Assembly: GCA_963675935.2 (NCBI GenBank) | Contig: CAXXPV010000003.1 | Span: 496,001 to 560,000 of the forward strand | Reading direction: 5' to 3' | Length of the DNA: 64,000 bases | Origin: G963675935 sp963675935 | GTDB lineage: Bacteria > Planctomycetota > Planctomycetia > Pirellulales > Thermoguttaceae | Shown: piece after piece, positions 9,224 to 18,834 of the stretch | How positions within the stretch are numbered: position 1 is the first letter of the stretch | Layout: every line of letters begins with the position of its first letter | The notes under the pieces: model-generated | Database searches by the model: none | Told to the model about the DNA's origin: nothing | Seen by the model: only the letters and a program-made list of their open reading frames with translations | Position numbers and translations under genes: made by a program

Positions 9224-10891
9224 ATGAAGCTAAGCTCGATCCCGCAAATCTACCGCAACTTAGGCCGCTGGTATGAAATCCTCGCGGTGCTGAGCAAATA
9301 TGAATTGGCGGCGTGGATCGGCCGGCTCGGGCCGGATTTCACCAAGGATTTGCTCAAAGCCCGCGGCGGCGTGGCCATCGCCCGACACCCCTGGGAAACC
9401 CGGCTCCGCATGGCCCTGGCCGAACTAGGCCCCACGTTCATCAAATTGGGCCAAATCCTCAGCACACGTCCCGACCTCGTCGGTGTGCGGCTGGCCGAAG
9501 AATTCCAACAGCTTCAAGACAACGTGCCCCCCGATCCGCCCGGCGTGGCGAAAAAACTCGTCGAAACCGAGTTGGGATGGCCCGTCGAAGAGCTTTTCGC
9601 CGAGTTCGATCCCCAGGCGATGGCCTCGGCCTCGATCGGGCAAGTTCACCGGGCCAAGCTGCACTCGGGCGAAGCCGTCGTCGTCAAAGTGCTCCATGCC
9701 GACATCGAGAAAAAAGTCGCCGTCGATATGGACATCCTCGCCGGCCTGGCCGTCATGGCCGAGATGATTCCCGAGTTCCACAACTACCGGCCTTCGGCGA
9801 TTGTCGCCGAGTTTCAGCGTGCGATGCGGCGCGAATTGGATTTCGGCCGCGAGCTGCGCAACATCGAGCAGTTCGCCCACGATTTCCGCGACGACCCGAC
9901 CGTCCACATTCCCAGCGTCTACGCGAATCTCTCGACCAAGCGCGTTTTGACGATGGAATTGCTCGCCGGCATCAAACTCTCGGAACGCGAGCGATTGACG
10001 GCCGCAGGCATCGACTTGAACGAGTTCGCCCGGCGCGGCGCGGCCGTCTGTCTGAAAATGATCTTCGACAACGGTTTCTACCATGCCGATCCTCATCCGG
10101 GCAATCTGATGGTGTTAGACAATTGCGTCGTCGGCCTGTTGGATTTCGGCATGGTCGGCCGCATTGACGAACGGCTGCACGAAGACGTGAGCGAAATGCT
10201 CATCGCCCTAAGCGATCTCGACGCCGAGCGCGCGACCGCCATGATTCTCCGTGTCGGCAAAACGCCGACGGACCTCGACCGCTCGGCGCTGAGCATCGAC
10301 GTGGCCGACTTCCTTTCGTACTACGCGAGCCAATCGCTCGACAAGCTCGACTTGAGCGGCGCGTTGAACGAAATGATGGAGCAGATTCGCCGATACCATA
10401 TCATGCTGCCGGCGCGAATCGTCATGTTGCTCAAGGCGCTCATCACGCTGGAAGGCACGGCCCGGCAGATCAGCCCGAAGTTCAGCCTGGTCGAAATGAT
10501 CCGGCCGTATCGCTCGAAGCTGATTTGGCGGCGACTCTCGCCGCGTCGCCGGCTCCGCAAACTCCGCCGGCTGTTCTCCGAAATGGAATACCTGCTCGAC
10601 ATCTTGCCGCAGGGAATCGCCGACATCATCGAGCAGATGCAGACCGGGCGGTTCGACATCCACTTGGACCATCGCGGCCTCGAACCATCGGTGAACCGGC
10701 TCGTGCTTGGTATGCTTTCCAGCGCCTTGTTTGTCGGCGCGTCGCTTATGCTCAGCCGCGCCGTTCCGCCGCTGATGTTCGGCATGTCGCTCCCCGGCGC
10801 CGCCGCCGCAGCCGTGAGTATCGCCCTGGGCCTTCGCCTTTGGTGGGCGATCAACAAATCCGGCCATCTCGATCGGAAGCGGAAAGACTGA
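9224..10891 (+). CDS. ABC1/UbiB-family atypical kinase, membrane anchored
   Basis: Protein of 555 residues with the full ABC1K signature: KxGQ motif (FIKLGQILSTRPDL), Ala-rich nucleotide loop (SASIGQVHRAKL), catalytic Lys (VVVKVLH), HADPHPGN and DFG (LLDFGMVG). Two C-terminal membrane helices follow (near 490-545). UbiB-type proteins are ATPases supporting isoprenoid quinone synthesis or lipid homeostasis. The open frame extends upstream into the Gfo/Idh gene, but the conserved protein begins at ATG 9224 (MKLSSIPQIYRNLGRWYEI). Unlinked to its neighbours functionally. A MITE sits 6 bases after the stop. Confidence 0.9.
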   Translation: MKLSSIPQIYRNLGRWYEILAVLSKYELAAWIGRLGPDFTKDLLKARGGVAIARHPWETRLRMALAELGPTFIKLGQILSTRPDLVGVRLAEEFQQLQDNVPPDPPGVAKKLVETELGWPVEELFAEFDPQAMASASIGQVHRAKLHSGEAVVVKVLHADIEKKVAVDMDILAGLAVMAEMIPEFHNYRPSAIVAEFQRAMRRELDFGRELRNIEQFAHDFRDDPTVHIPSVYANLSTKRVLTMELLAGIKLSERERLTAAGIDLNEFARRGAAVCLKMIFDNGFYHADPHPGNLMVLDNCVVGLLDFGMVGRIDERLHEDVSEMLIALSDLDAERATAMILRVGKTPTDLDRSALSIDVADFLSYYASQSLDKLDLSGALNEMMEQIRRYHIMLPARIVMLLKALITLEGTARQISPKFSLVEMIRPYRSKLIWRRLSPRRRLRKLRRLFSEMEYLLDILPQGIADIIEQMQTGRFDIHLDHRGLEPSVNRLVLGMLSSALFVGASLMLSRAVPPLMFGMSLPGAAAAAVSIALGLRLWWAINKSGHLDRKRKD

Positions 10892-10897
10892 CGCCGG

Positions 10898-11021
10898 GTA
10901 GCCGTTCACGGGGCACCCGTCATTCTGAGCGCAGCGAAGAACCTCTCGTGGAATCGCGGCCCAGACGAGATTCTTCGCTATGCTCAGAATGACGATGTTT
11001 TCCCGGCCCGTGAACGGTTAC
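10898..11021. mobile_element. MITE family A, copy 2 (inverted)
   Basis: Inverted copy of the 7483-7606 element. It has the same GTA(A/G)CCGTTCACGGG ends and CATTCTGAGCG palindrome, and is flanked by GACGCCGG on both sides (10890-10897 and 11022-11029), a perfect 8-bp target duplication. The insertion point lies at the stop codon of the ABC1 kinase gene. Confidence 0.75.
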
Positions 11022-11182
11022 GACGCCGGGCGAAAAACGCTCTCGCGATACAGCTACGCACCCCTCTCGCGTCTAGTCTCTGCCCTAATTCTGTGCGAAT
11101 ATTCGATTTTTCGATACCAATTCCGCCCGGCCGCAACGTCTCCTAATTAGAATGAATGTTGTGCTTCGTCGAGAGATGTGCC

Positions 11183-11785
11183 ATGTCGGCTGAAGATCGG
11201 AAATTCGTCACGCCGCTCGATCAGACGGAATTCCACCGCCTGTTCGTCCAGGGACAGCGCCGCATCTTCGGCCACATCCTCACCTTGCTGCCCCGGATGA
11301 CCGACGCCGAAGAGGTGTTCCAGCAAACCTGCGTCGTCATTCTCGGCAAGGCCGGCCAGTTCGTGCCCGGCACCGACTTCGTTCGCTGGGCCTGCCAGAT
11401 CGCTCAGTTCGAGGTCTACAACTACCGGCGGCGACGGCAGAGCGAGCGGGTATGTTTCAACGACGCCCTGCTCGATCAAATTGCCGCCCGGCGATTGGAG
11501 CGGGGCGATCTGCTCGAGGCCGAGCTGGACGCCATGCGCGGGTGCGTCGATAAACTTCCGCCCCTCGATCGGCAATTGATCCAAAAACGTTACGCCGAGC
11601 GGATCACGTCGCGTGCGTTGGCCGCCGAGTTGGGCCGCCCGGCCAACACGGTTTACAAGGCGATCCAGCGAATCCGCCGCGTGCTGCGCGATTGCATCGA
11701 AAAAGCCCTTTTGCGCGAAGAACACGCGAAGGGCCTGCCGAATCCGCCGGTTGAAGAAGACTTCGACGAGGAGGATCGGCCATGA
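11183..11785 (+). CDS. ECF-type RNA polymerase sigma factor, module 2
   Basis: Protein of 200 residues paralogous to the sigma factors at 2324 and 19207. Region 2 reads DAEEVFQQTCVVIL and WACQIAQFEVYNYRRR; region 4 has the helix-turn-helix LAAELGRPANTVYKAIQRIRR. I chose ATG 11183 because GAGAG lies about 8 bases upstream; nine upstream in-frame codons would add no conserved sequence. The stop overlaps the next start (ATGA at 11782), so sigma factor and FecR-like regulator are translationally coupled. The C-terminal tail is acidic (VEEDFDEED). Confidence 0.9.
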   Translation: MSAEDRKFVTPLDQTEFHRLFVQGQRRIFGHILTLLPRMTDAEEVFQQTCVVILGKAGQFVPGTDFVRWACQIAQFEVYNYRRRRQSERVCFNDALLDQIAARRLERGDLLEAELDAMRGCVDKLPPLDRQLIQKRYAERITSRALAAELGRPANTVYKAIQRIRRVLRDCIEKALLREEHAKGLPNPPVEEDFDEEDRP

Positions 11786-13683
11786 CGCTCGACGCCTCCA
11801 CGCGCGAGGAACTCTACGACTTGCTCGATCTGCTGTTCGATGAGAGGATTGACAATGCCGCTGGCGACCGACTTGCTAAATTGCTATCCGACAGCGACGA
11901 ATTGCAATGTATCTACATCGCCGAGATGAACCGGCACGCCGATTTGGCGTGGAATTGGGGCGTCTTGAGCCGGTGTGACAGTACATCCCGTCTGACGGAC
12001 GGAACAAGTAGGTCCCGCATGCCGAGTGGGACCGTGGAGACGTCGGAAGGGGAGATTCTCCCCTCGCCCTTTGGGAGCGATGCCGGGGGTGAGGGCGGTG
12101 AGCTAAAAGCGGAAGGCGGAAGGTGGAAGGCGGAGGAAGCGAATCCCCCTTCCCCCTTCCCCCTTCCCCCTTCATACCCTTCGCACTCTCTCCCCTATTC
12201 CCTCTCCTCCTTTCTTCCGACGACTCCGCTGGGCAACGTCGCGTTTTCCTACGCCATGTCGGCGGTGTTGGTGGCCATTGGACTATTCATCTTTTCGCTG
12301 ATGTCCGCGTCGTCACCGCATGGTGCAATTGTCAAAGACAATCCGACAGATTCACGGAGGCGAACGACGCCCAACGTGCCGGCGCCCACGCCGAAAATTG
12401 TCTCCATCGCTCGAATCACCGGCATGGACGATTGCGTTTGGATTGATACCGATTATGCTCCTTTCCACGATCGCGTGGTGCAGGGTGATAAGTTCATGTT
12501 GAAATCCGGGTTGATGGAAATTACCTACTACACCGGCGCCAAGGTGATTCTCCAAGGCCCATGCTCCTATGAAGTGGAATCGACCGTCGGTGGGTATTTA
12601 TCGCTGGGCAAGTTGACGGCGAAAGTTGAAAAGAAGGCGGAAGGCATTGCCAAGACCGAAGTCCCAAGACCCAAGACCCAAGACCCCCTTTCGTCTTCCC
12701 ACTTCCCCCTTCTCCCTTCCCCCTTGTTCACGATCAAAACTCCCACCGCCATTGTCACCGACCTCGGCACGGAGTTCGGCGTGGAGGTCAAGCCAGACAA
12801 GTCCACTGATGTATGCGTATTCCGCGGCATTGTCGAGGCCACGCGGGATTCTCGGGCAGGCGGCACATCCGTCTGTGAACGGTTGGTGGCCGGCGAGGCG
12901 ATTCGATTCGGTTTGTCAAACACTCCGCCGCAACGCACGACGGTAAAGTCCTTGGGCGGCGTTCCGTTGTCAACGCCTAATCGGGTGCGCACGATTGTGA
13001 GTGAAGCTCGGCAGTCGCAGTTGCTTGCGCCGACTTGTCTGGTGGCCTCGACCTACCACCGTATTTGGGATGCCGACGGAAAGCTGCTAGCCGATAGTGA
13101 TCGCCGGTTGGCGTTCAGTGTGGCAACGGACGCGGAATTCGGCCGTGGGGAAAACGGCGAAGGGCCTCGAAGCAGCTTCGACACGTTCATGGGTTCAGGG
13201 TTCGGGATTCAGGGTTCAAGAGACGTTGGTAGTCCGCCTTCTGCCAATCCCCAATCCCCAATTCCCAAGCCCTCCACGGCCTTTGTTGGTTTGCTTTATA
13301 ACCACAGCGTGCGAATCGACCGGATCAAAGTGTATTTGGGTTGTCAGTTCGCCGATGGCGGAAGTTGGCGACAGATGCCGCGAGTCTTCATTCTTACGAA
13401 GCCCATTGATCCAGGCAGTGCGCCTCCGGAAAGCGATCCGGCCCATTGGCGTCAATTGCCCTTGGGACAATTATCCTATGGCGACCCCTTCGACGCCAAG
13501 CCCGACGCCAATCCCGGCAAGCCGCTGGAGTGGGTGTTGACCGGCTGTCGAGAACGGGATCGCATCGGTTACGGTTGGGCCGTCGGAGGCGTTGCCGGCG
13601 ATGGTGATGGGAATTTCGTATCCATCACGGAGTTACGGGGATACGGCGCAGATGCAGATGCGCCGGCAAGCAAAAAAAAATGA
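11782..13683 (+). CDS. FecR-like transmembrane regulator, module 2
   Basis: Predicted 633-residue anti-sigma partner of the upstream sigma factor. A short helical N-terminal domain (DNAAGDRLAKLLSDSDELQ) is followed by a repeat-rich linker, a membrane helix near 152-178 nearly identical to module 1, and a FecR domain near 210-360 (RITGMDDCVWIDTDYAPFHD, LGKLTAKVE, TPTAIVTDLGTEFGVEV). The long C-terminus ends ITELRGYGADAD. Three stretches look inserted: the linker (11985-12215), a loop (12622-12728) made of AAGACCC and CCCCCTT 7-mers, and a C-terminal loop (13185-13285). The last codons run through nine A residues straight into the TGA, so length heterogeneity by slippage is possible. Confidence 0.84.
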   Translation: MTLDASTREELYDLLDLLFDERIDNAAGDRLAKLLSDSDELQCIYIAEMNRHADLAWNWGVLSRCDSTSRLTDGTSRSRMPSGTVETSEGEILPSPFGSDAGGEGGELKAEGGRWKAEEANPPSPFPLPPSYPSHSLPYSLSSFLPTTPLGNVAFSYAMSAVLVAIGLFIFSLMSASSPHGAIVKDNPTDSRRRTTPNVPAPTPKIVSIARITGMDDCVWIDTDYAPFHDRVVQGDKFMLKSGLMEITYYTGAKVILQGPCSYEVESTVGGYLSLGKLTAKVEKKAEGIAKTEVPRPKTQDPLSSSHFPLLPSPLFTIKTPTAIVTDLGTEFGVEVKPDKSTDVCVFRGIVEATRDSRAGGTSVCERLVAGEAIRFGLSNTPPQRTTVKSLGGVPLSTPNRVRTIVSEARQSQLLAPTCLVASTYHRIWDADGKLLADSDRRLAFSVATDAEFGRGENGEGPRSSFDTFMGSGFGIQGSRDVGSPPSANPQSPIPKPSTAFVGLLYNHSVRIDRIKVYLGCQFADGGSWRQMPRVFILTKPIDPGSAPPESDPAHWRQLPLGQLSYGDPFDAKPDANPGKPLEWVLTGCRERDRIGYGWAVGGVAGDGDGNFVSITELRGYGADADAPASKKK

Positions 13684-13733
13684 AGCGAAGCAGTGGCGAG
13701 AATTGGTTCTTTGACGCGGGGCGAGAGATTGCG

Positions 13734-14513
13734 ATGTTTACAAAACTTCTCCATCACACGCTTGCCATATACGTCTTGACGTTGGGATTGCCGGCATGGT
13801 TTGTTGCCTCGCCGGCGGTTGCGAAGGTGATCGTTCGCGACGAATTCAACGGAACTGACGGCACGAAAATCCATGGCCGGACGCCGAACATCGCACCAGC
13901 CGCGGGTCGCACATGGCAAAGCATCACCGTCAAGGACTTTCCCAGAACCATCGCAAGCCATCGCGCGAAAATGGGAGCGATTTCAATTGCCACGTTGGAC
14001 ATCCGCGGCAGCTACGCCAAAACGACCAAGATCAGCATTTCGGCCACCGTCAATCTCGGTTCGGTCGTTTTTGATGGGCATGATTATCGTGGCGTTTATC
14101 TGGGGTTTGAAAGCGCCGACGGCGCAACGGTAGGCGATTTCACGGGGTTGGCTGTCCAGCGGGACGGATCGCTGCACTTGCTTGTCGCCTCGGCTAGGGG
14201 GGGATTGCCGGTCATGGCGGGTAGGTTGGAATCCTACGTGGGTGAGTTCGATCCGACAGCCGATCACACGCTCAGCTACACCATCGATACCGCCACGGGC
14301 GCCATCTCGGACATCCTGTTCGACGGCCAGTCGAAATCGACAACCACCGACGTGTTCACCGTCGCTCACACCGCCAAGGCGGCAATGGGCGTCTATTCGG
14401 GGGCGGACAATACCTACGGCTATATCGGTAATTTCGTCGTGCAATCCGTACACCCCGACCCGGCGGCGGCCGTGCTGATTATCGTCGATGAACAGCGGGA
14501 AAGAGAAAAATAA
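13734..14513 (+). CDS. Exported ConA/LamG-like protein, module 2
   Basis: Protein of 259 residues with a signal peptide (MFTKLLHHTLAIYVL, cleavage near ASPAVA) and a beta-rich body. The strand pattern (RDEFNGTDGTKIHG, RGVYLGFESADG, HTLSYTIDTATGAIS, GYIGNFVVQ) fits a ConA/LamG-like lectin fold; this is inferred, not proven. No PEP-CTERM tail is present. An upstream in-frame ATG at 13680 overlaps the fecR-like stop (ATGA), but ATG 13734 gives a clean signal peptide and the same MFTK start as the PEP-CTERM proteins. Module 3 has a LamG domain fused to its FecR protein instead, hinting at a functional link. Confidence 0.65.
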   Translation: MFTKLLHHTLAIYVLTLGLPAWFVASPAVAKVIVRDEFNGTDGTKIHGRTPNIAPAAGRTWQSITVKDFPRTIASHRAKMGAISIATLDIRGSYAKTTKISISATVNLGSVVFDGHDYRGVYLGFESADGATVGDFTGLAVQRDGSLHLLVASARGGLPVMAGRLESYVGEFDPTADHTLSYTIDTATGAISDILFDGQSKSTTTDVFTVAHTAKAAMGVYSGADNTYGYIGNFVVQSVHPDPAAAVLIIVDEQREREK

Positions 14514-14674
14514 TGAAATGAACAACATCCGAAGAGTGGTGAGTGTCGGCACTTGTTCCGGCGCTCCGCCTCGGAGTGTTGTGATGTGGCGATAATATGG
14601 TGCGTCAACGAAATGCCGCCTCAACGGCGCGTGGCGTTGGGTCGCCGAGTTGTTTGTGAACAGCAGAAAGCGTG

Positions 14675-14767
14675 AAGGAAACCGAAGCATTTCATCAAGG
14701 CTGGATGTTCCGGCCAGTTGAGGTTTCCAAACTTGTTTTGCCCAAGCGGCAGAATGGATTGGTAGAG
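14675..14767 (+). promoter_or_regulatory. Structured leader element upstream of PEP-CTERM gene, copy 2
   Basis: Same layout as 4761-4844. Outer stem GGAAACC/GGTTTCC; inner hairpin GGCTGGA-TGT-TCCGGCC (one G-U pair); 3' hairpin TGCC-caagc-GGCA; then the start region of the PEP-CTERM gene. The inner stem sequence differs from copy 1 while pairing is kept. Confidence 0.6.
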
Positions 14768-15538
14768 ATGTTTACGAAGAATCGTTTGGTGGTTGTTTTC
14801 ACATTGTCGGCTGGCCTCGTATTGGCCATCGGCGCTACAGCCGGTGCTGGCGTCATCCAAACCTCCGACTATCAGACAGTCTCGGGAACGACGCCGGTTC
14901 TTGAAAAGTACGCCGTGTCCAATACGGACCTTCTGCAGACGAGCCTTGCCGGCAGCGTTGTCAGCACCGGTTTTGAATCAAGCGCAACCGGGGGAAACGT
15001 GTCAAATCTCAATAATGGCGCTTTTGGGAGTCTGGCGGTGTGGGACGGGGTGAATCCGCCAAAATACAGCGATCTTGGCTGGACTGACCGGGCCGCGGTA
15101 ATCTCAACCCCCTGCTCGGCTACCTATACATTGGATGTCAGCGGCGCGAAATCGGCGGGCTACAACCTCACGCAGATTTCGGTGTACAGCGCCCACAATG
15201 ATCCCGGTGCCGGCAAACAATACTACACGGTCTCGTACAGCACGGTTGCGGACCCGACCACCTTCACAAACCTTTACGCGGTGGCGTATGCGCCTTCGAT
15301 AAGCCGAGTCGGTTACGGTCCCGCCGTTGCGGCACTCGTGACAGCCACTGACGATTTCACCGGCGTCTTGGCAACGGGCGTTGCAGCCGTCAAGTTCACT
15401 TTCACTAGCGCTGGCGGCCCTTACCGTGAAATCGACGTGTTTGGTTCCGCCGTCCCGACTCCCGAGCCAGGTACGCTGGCGCTGTTGGCTGCCGGCCTGT
15501 TCGGCCTGTTGGCTTACGCTTGGAAGAAGCAGAGGTAA
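14768..15538 (+). CDS. PEP-CTERM sorted exported protein, module 2
   Basis: Protein of 256 residues with a signal peptide (MFTKNRLVVVFTLSAGLVLA) and a C-terminal tail TPEPG, hydrophobic helix, KKQR, the exosortase sorting signal. The central beta-rich region (SATYTLDVSGAKS, LTQISVYSAHNDPG, VKFTFTSAGGPYREIDVFG) resembles an F5/8-type carbohydrate-binding fold and the module 1 homologue. The start was placed at ATG 14768 by similarity with the other MFTK start and because the structured leader ends just before it. A DUF1559 gene follows after 102 bases. Confidence 0.87.
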   Translation: MFTKNRLVVVFTLSAGLVLAIGATAGAGVIQTSDYQTVSGTTPVLEKYAVSNTDLLQTSLAGSVVSTGFESSATGGNVSNLNNGAFGSLAVWDGVNPPKYSDLGWTDRAAVISTPCSATYTLDVSGAKSAGYNLTQISVYSAHNDPGAGKQYYTVSYSTVADPTTFTNLYAVAYAPSISRVGYGPAVAALVTATDDFTGVLATGVAAVKFTFTSAGGPYREIDVFGSAVPTPEPGTLALLAAGLFGLLAYAWKKQR

Positions 15539-15640
15539 TTTCGGATATCGTTTTTCGGAATTGGAGTCTGCCCGTTGGGGCGGTGGTTGCGCCGCCGCCC
15601 CAATGGGACTTTTCGGAATCAATGAATTGGAGACGCACTG

Positions 15641-16666
15641 ATGAATCACGGAAATAGCTTTCGCCGGCCCCTACACGGTTTTACATTGGTAGAACTTTTG
15701 GTCGTCATTACGATCATCGGCATTTTGATCGCCTTGTTGTTGCCGGCCGTGCAAGCCGCACGTGAGGCGGCGCGAAGGATGCAGTGCAGCAACAACCTCA
15801 AACAGTTGGGCTTGGCGATGCACAACTTCCACAACCTCAACGGACATTTTCCGTCCGGCGGTTGGGGATACATGTGGGCGCCACATCCCGACCGCGGCGT
15901 CGGCCTGGATCAGCCCGGCAGTTGGATCTATTCTCTCTTGCCGCAACTTGAGCAAGAAGGCCTTTTTCATTTGGGCGAAGGCGTGGGCCGCACCAACGAT
16001 ACCGCGCCGTCGTTGCTTAGCGCGAACAAAAAGCGGATGCAAACTCCGCTCGGCATGTTAATATGCCCCAGCCGCCGCCAGGCAATCAACTATACCGTTA
16101 CCCCCAATCCCGGCGCCTTTTACGTCGCCAAGCCGATCCTTTGCGACACCTTGGATGTCGGCGCGAGGACCGACTATGCGGCGAACTTCGGAGAGGTCTT
16201 TGCCAGCTTTGACTCCGGGCCGACCAGCGTCAAACAAGGCGATACCTTCGCATTCCCGTCGCCAAGCACGTGTTCGGGCATCGTTTTCGTGCGAACTCTC
16301 TTTACGTTCGCCGACGTAACCGACGGCACTTCCAACACGTTCATGATCGGCGAGAAATATCTCGAACCGGAAAACTACGAGACGGGCATCAACGCCGGTG
16401 ACGACCAGGGACCATTCGTTTGCGACGATCGCGACTCGGTTCGCAGCGGCGCGATGAACTACATGACATCGGGTTTGTTGCGCCCCATGCAGGATCGCGA
16501 GGGCTACACGCGAGACACGGGTTTCGGCGGCCCACATGCCGGAAGTTTCAATATGGCCCTCTGCGATGGCTCAGTCGATTCGATCAGCTACTCGATCGAA
16601 GAAACGACTTTTCGTTGCCTGTGCAACCGCAAGGACGGCAAGACCATCGACGCGAAAAAACTCTAG
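15641..16666 (+). CDS. DUF1559 pseudopilin, module 2
   Basis: Protein of 341 residues with a prepilin-like N-terminus (FTLVELLVVITIIGIL), the conserved AAREAARRMQCSNNLKQLG helix end, a DUF1559 core, and the C-terminal H-X9-DG motif (HAGSFNMALCDG) followed by NRKDG and AKKL. It should be cleaved by a prepilin peptidase and anchored in the inner membrane. ATG 15641 is preceded by GGAG at about 9 bases. Clear paralogue of the products at 5739 and 22988. Confidence 0.92.
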   Translation: MNHGNSFRRPLHGFTLVELLVVITIIGILIALLLPAVQAAREAARRMQCSNNLKQLGLAMHNFHNLNGHFPSGGWGYMWAPHPDRGVGLDQPGSWIYSLLPQLEQEGLFHLGEGVGRTNDTAPSLLSANKKRMQTPLGMLICPSRRQAINYTVTPNPGAFYVAKPILCDTLDVGARTDYAANFGEVFASFDSGPTSVKQGDTFAFPSPSTCSGIVFVRTLFTFADVTDGTSNTFMIGEKYLEPENYETGINAGDDQGPFVCDDRDSVRSGAMNYMTSGLLRPMQDREGYTRDTGFGGPHAGSFNMALCDGSVDSISYSIEETTFRCLCNRKDGKTIDAKKL

Positions 16667-17409
16667 GCCATTGCAACCCTGCCGCTTGACTAAACGAAAT
16701 AGGACTTATGGGAGTCCTGGAACGTATATGTCCTATCACTCCCATAAGTCCCATTGTTTTCTCGACAATTCGTCGGCCTGTCAAAGCCCATTCTGTCTTT
16801 TCCTCTTGATATCAGGCCGGCCAATCTACTAGGGCGACCAGAAACCTCACCCCCTGGCCCAAGAACATTTCTTGAACCCGCCGTCGCTTCTTGCTAACAT
16901 GGCCATGCGTATACATCTTCGCTGTTACGTGGCCAAATCCCATTGCGCGGATGTTGGGCGACGGTAGGGTGGCACTGCCGACTCCCAATCAACGTCGTGG
17001 AAGGTAGCTGGCAATACCGACCCCGAACGAATTCGCCCAATTCGGACTGGCCGAGCATCGGCGTACCGGATCGTTTTTTCAAAAAAGTCCCAGGCGACTT
17101 GACCCGCTATCGGTTTGCACTTTGCGATGGCTACCATGCAAAATTCAACCCGAAAAAACGACGAACTCCAGAATGTGCAACTTCGCGCCAAAACCCTTTG
17201 CCCGTCTACACTTGCAAATCTTGACAACCCCCTGTCGATCAATTGTTGCTGTGCTCCCTCGAACGGGTTGGCGACGCATCAAAATTCTAACTGCTCGCCA
17301 GATAAGGACTTAAGTGTCGAAAAGATTTTGCGGGAATTTTGCGTTCAGACGATGGCTGTCGCATTATTCAAGAAAACGCGAAGCCTTGCCACGTTCCAAG
17401 CAAAAGAAT
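16667..17409. other. Long non-coding gap with one palindrome
   Basis: Over 700 bases without a convincing gene. A palindrome at 16699-16754 (ATAGGACTTATGGGAGT against ACTCCCATAAGTCCCAT, one mismatch) could end module 2 transcription; a related sequence occurs at 57772. The rest is lower in GC and its short frames have no recognisable protein character. Confidence 0.45.
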
Positions 17410-17452
17410 CCGGCGTTGGAACGGCCGCATAACTGCGCCGTCCCAACGCCGG
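17410..17452 (-). terminator. Rho-independent terminator of gdhA
   Basis: Arms CCGGCGTTGGAACGGC and its near-complement ending 17452 form a long GC stem. Read on the minus strand it is followed by ATTCTTTTG. It lies 33 bases past the gdhA stop codon. Confidence 0.65.
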
Positions 17453-17484
17453 AAATATCGTTCGTCGCTTTTTTCAGCCGTCCG

Positions 17485-18834
17485 TCACACCACGCCCTGC
17501 GCCAGCATCGCGTTGGCAACCTTCACGAAGCCGGCGATGTTCGCCCCGCGAACGTAGTTCACGAAATCGCCGTCCTTGCCATAACGGACGCAGTTTTCGT
17601 GGATCGAACGCATGATGCCCTGCAACCGGGAATCGACCTCGTCGCGGCGCCAATTGTAGAACTGGCTGTCCTGGGCCATCTCCAGCCCGGAAACCGCCAC
17701 GCCGCCCGCGTTCGCCGCCTTGCCCGGTCCGTAAAGAATCTTCGCCTCGATGAACACATCGACGCCCGCCGGCTCGGTGGGCATGTTCGCGCCTTCCGAA
17801 ACGCAGATGCAGCCGTTTTTGACCAGCGTGCGAGCCGCGTCGGCGCTGATCTCGTTCTGCGTTGCGCTGGGGAACGCCAAATCGCACGGAACGTCCCACG
17901 GCCGACGGTTCGCCCGGAACTCCGCGCCCTTGAACTTCGCGACGTACTCGCTGATCCGACCGCGCCGCACGTTCTTCAAATCCATCAGCCACGCCAGCTT
18001 CTCCTCGTCGATGCCGTCACGATCGTAGATCATGCCGTTCGAGTCGGAAAGCGTGACAACCTTCGCGCCAAGCTGCTGGAGCTTCTGCACGGTATATTGG
18101 GCCACGTTGCCGGAACCGGAAACGCAGGCCGTCTTGCCGCTGGCGCTCTCGCCGCGAGTGGCCAGCATTTCCTGGGCGAAATAGACCGAGCCGTAGCCGG
18201 TCGCCTCGGGCCGAATCAGCGATCCGCCGTATTCGAGTCCCTTGCCGGTCAACACGCCGCAGAACCGGTTGGCCAGCTTCTTGTATTGGCCGAACAGGTA
18301 GCCGATCTCGCGTCCGCCGACGCCGATGTCGCCGGCCGGCACGTCGGTATCGGGCCCGATGTGGCGGAACAGCTCCGACATGAACGACTGGCAGAACCGC
18401 ATCACCTCCATGTCGCTCTTGCCCTTGGGATCGAAGTCGCTGCCGCCCTTGCCGCCGCCCATCATGATCGTCGTGAGGCTGTTCTTGAAGACCTGCTCGA
18501 AGGCGAGGAACTTCAGCAGGCCCAGGTTTACCGTGGGATGGAACCGCAGCCCGCCCTTGTAGGGCCCGATCGCGCTGTTCATCTCGATGCGAAAACCGCG
18601 GTTGACCTGGACTTCGCCCCGGTCGTCAACCCACGGCACCCGGAACATAAACACCCGCTCCGGCTCGACCAGCCGTTCGAGGATTTTGGCCTTCTGATAG
18701 GCGGGCGTACTCTCGATCGTCGGCATGACCGATTCGACAACCTCCTGCACCGCCTGAATAAACTCTGGCTGGCCGGGGTTCTTGGCCGCCAGTTGTTCCA
18801 TGAAGGAATGGACCGTATCAACCGCTTTGGACAT
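17485..18834 (-). CDS. gdhA: NADP-type glutamate dehydrogenase
   Basis: Protein of 449 residues, the usual length of the hexameric bacterial enzyme that aminates 2-oxoglutarate to glutamate in the cytoplasm. The substrate-binding motifs GPYKGGLRFHP and MGGGKGGSDFDPKGKSD, the GDIGVGGREIG segment and the Rossmann motif SGSGNVAQYTVQKL are intact, as is the C-terminal NAGGVAVSGLEMAQ region. Single-gene unit with its own terminator, lying between modules 2 and 3 in opposite orientation. Coenzyme preference is taken from the family; the sequence alone does not settle it. Confidence 0.95.
   Translation of the reverse strand: MSKAVDTVHSFMEQLAAKNPGQPEFIQAVQEVVESVMPTIESTPAYQKAKILERLVEPERVFMFRVPWVDDRGEVQVNRGFRIEMNSAIGPYKGGLRFHPTVNLGLLKFLAFEQVFKNSLTTIMMGGGKGGSDFDPKGKSDMEVMRFCQSFMSELFRHIGPDTDVPAGDIGVGGREIGYLFGQYKKLANRFCGVLTGKGLEYGGSLIRPEATGYGSVYFAQEMLATRGESASGKTACVSGSGNVAQYTVQKLQQLGAKVVTLSDSNGMIYDRDGIDEEKLAWLMDLKNVRRGRISEYVAKFKGAEFRANRRPWDVPCDLAFPSATQNEISADAARTLVKNGCICVSEGANMPTEPAGVDVFIEAKILYGPGKAANAGGVAVSGLEMAQDSQFYNWRRDEVDSRLQGIMRSIHENCVRYGKDGDFVNYVRGANIAGFVKVANAMLAQGVV

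Noticed and set aside
16925..17432. Frames of about 105 codons on both strands in the gap before gdhA
   Set aside because: No ribosome sites, no recognisable motif and unlike local codon use; treated as non-coding.
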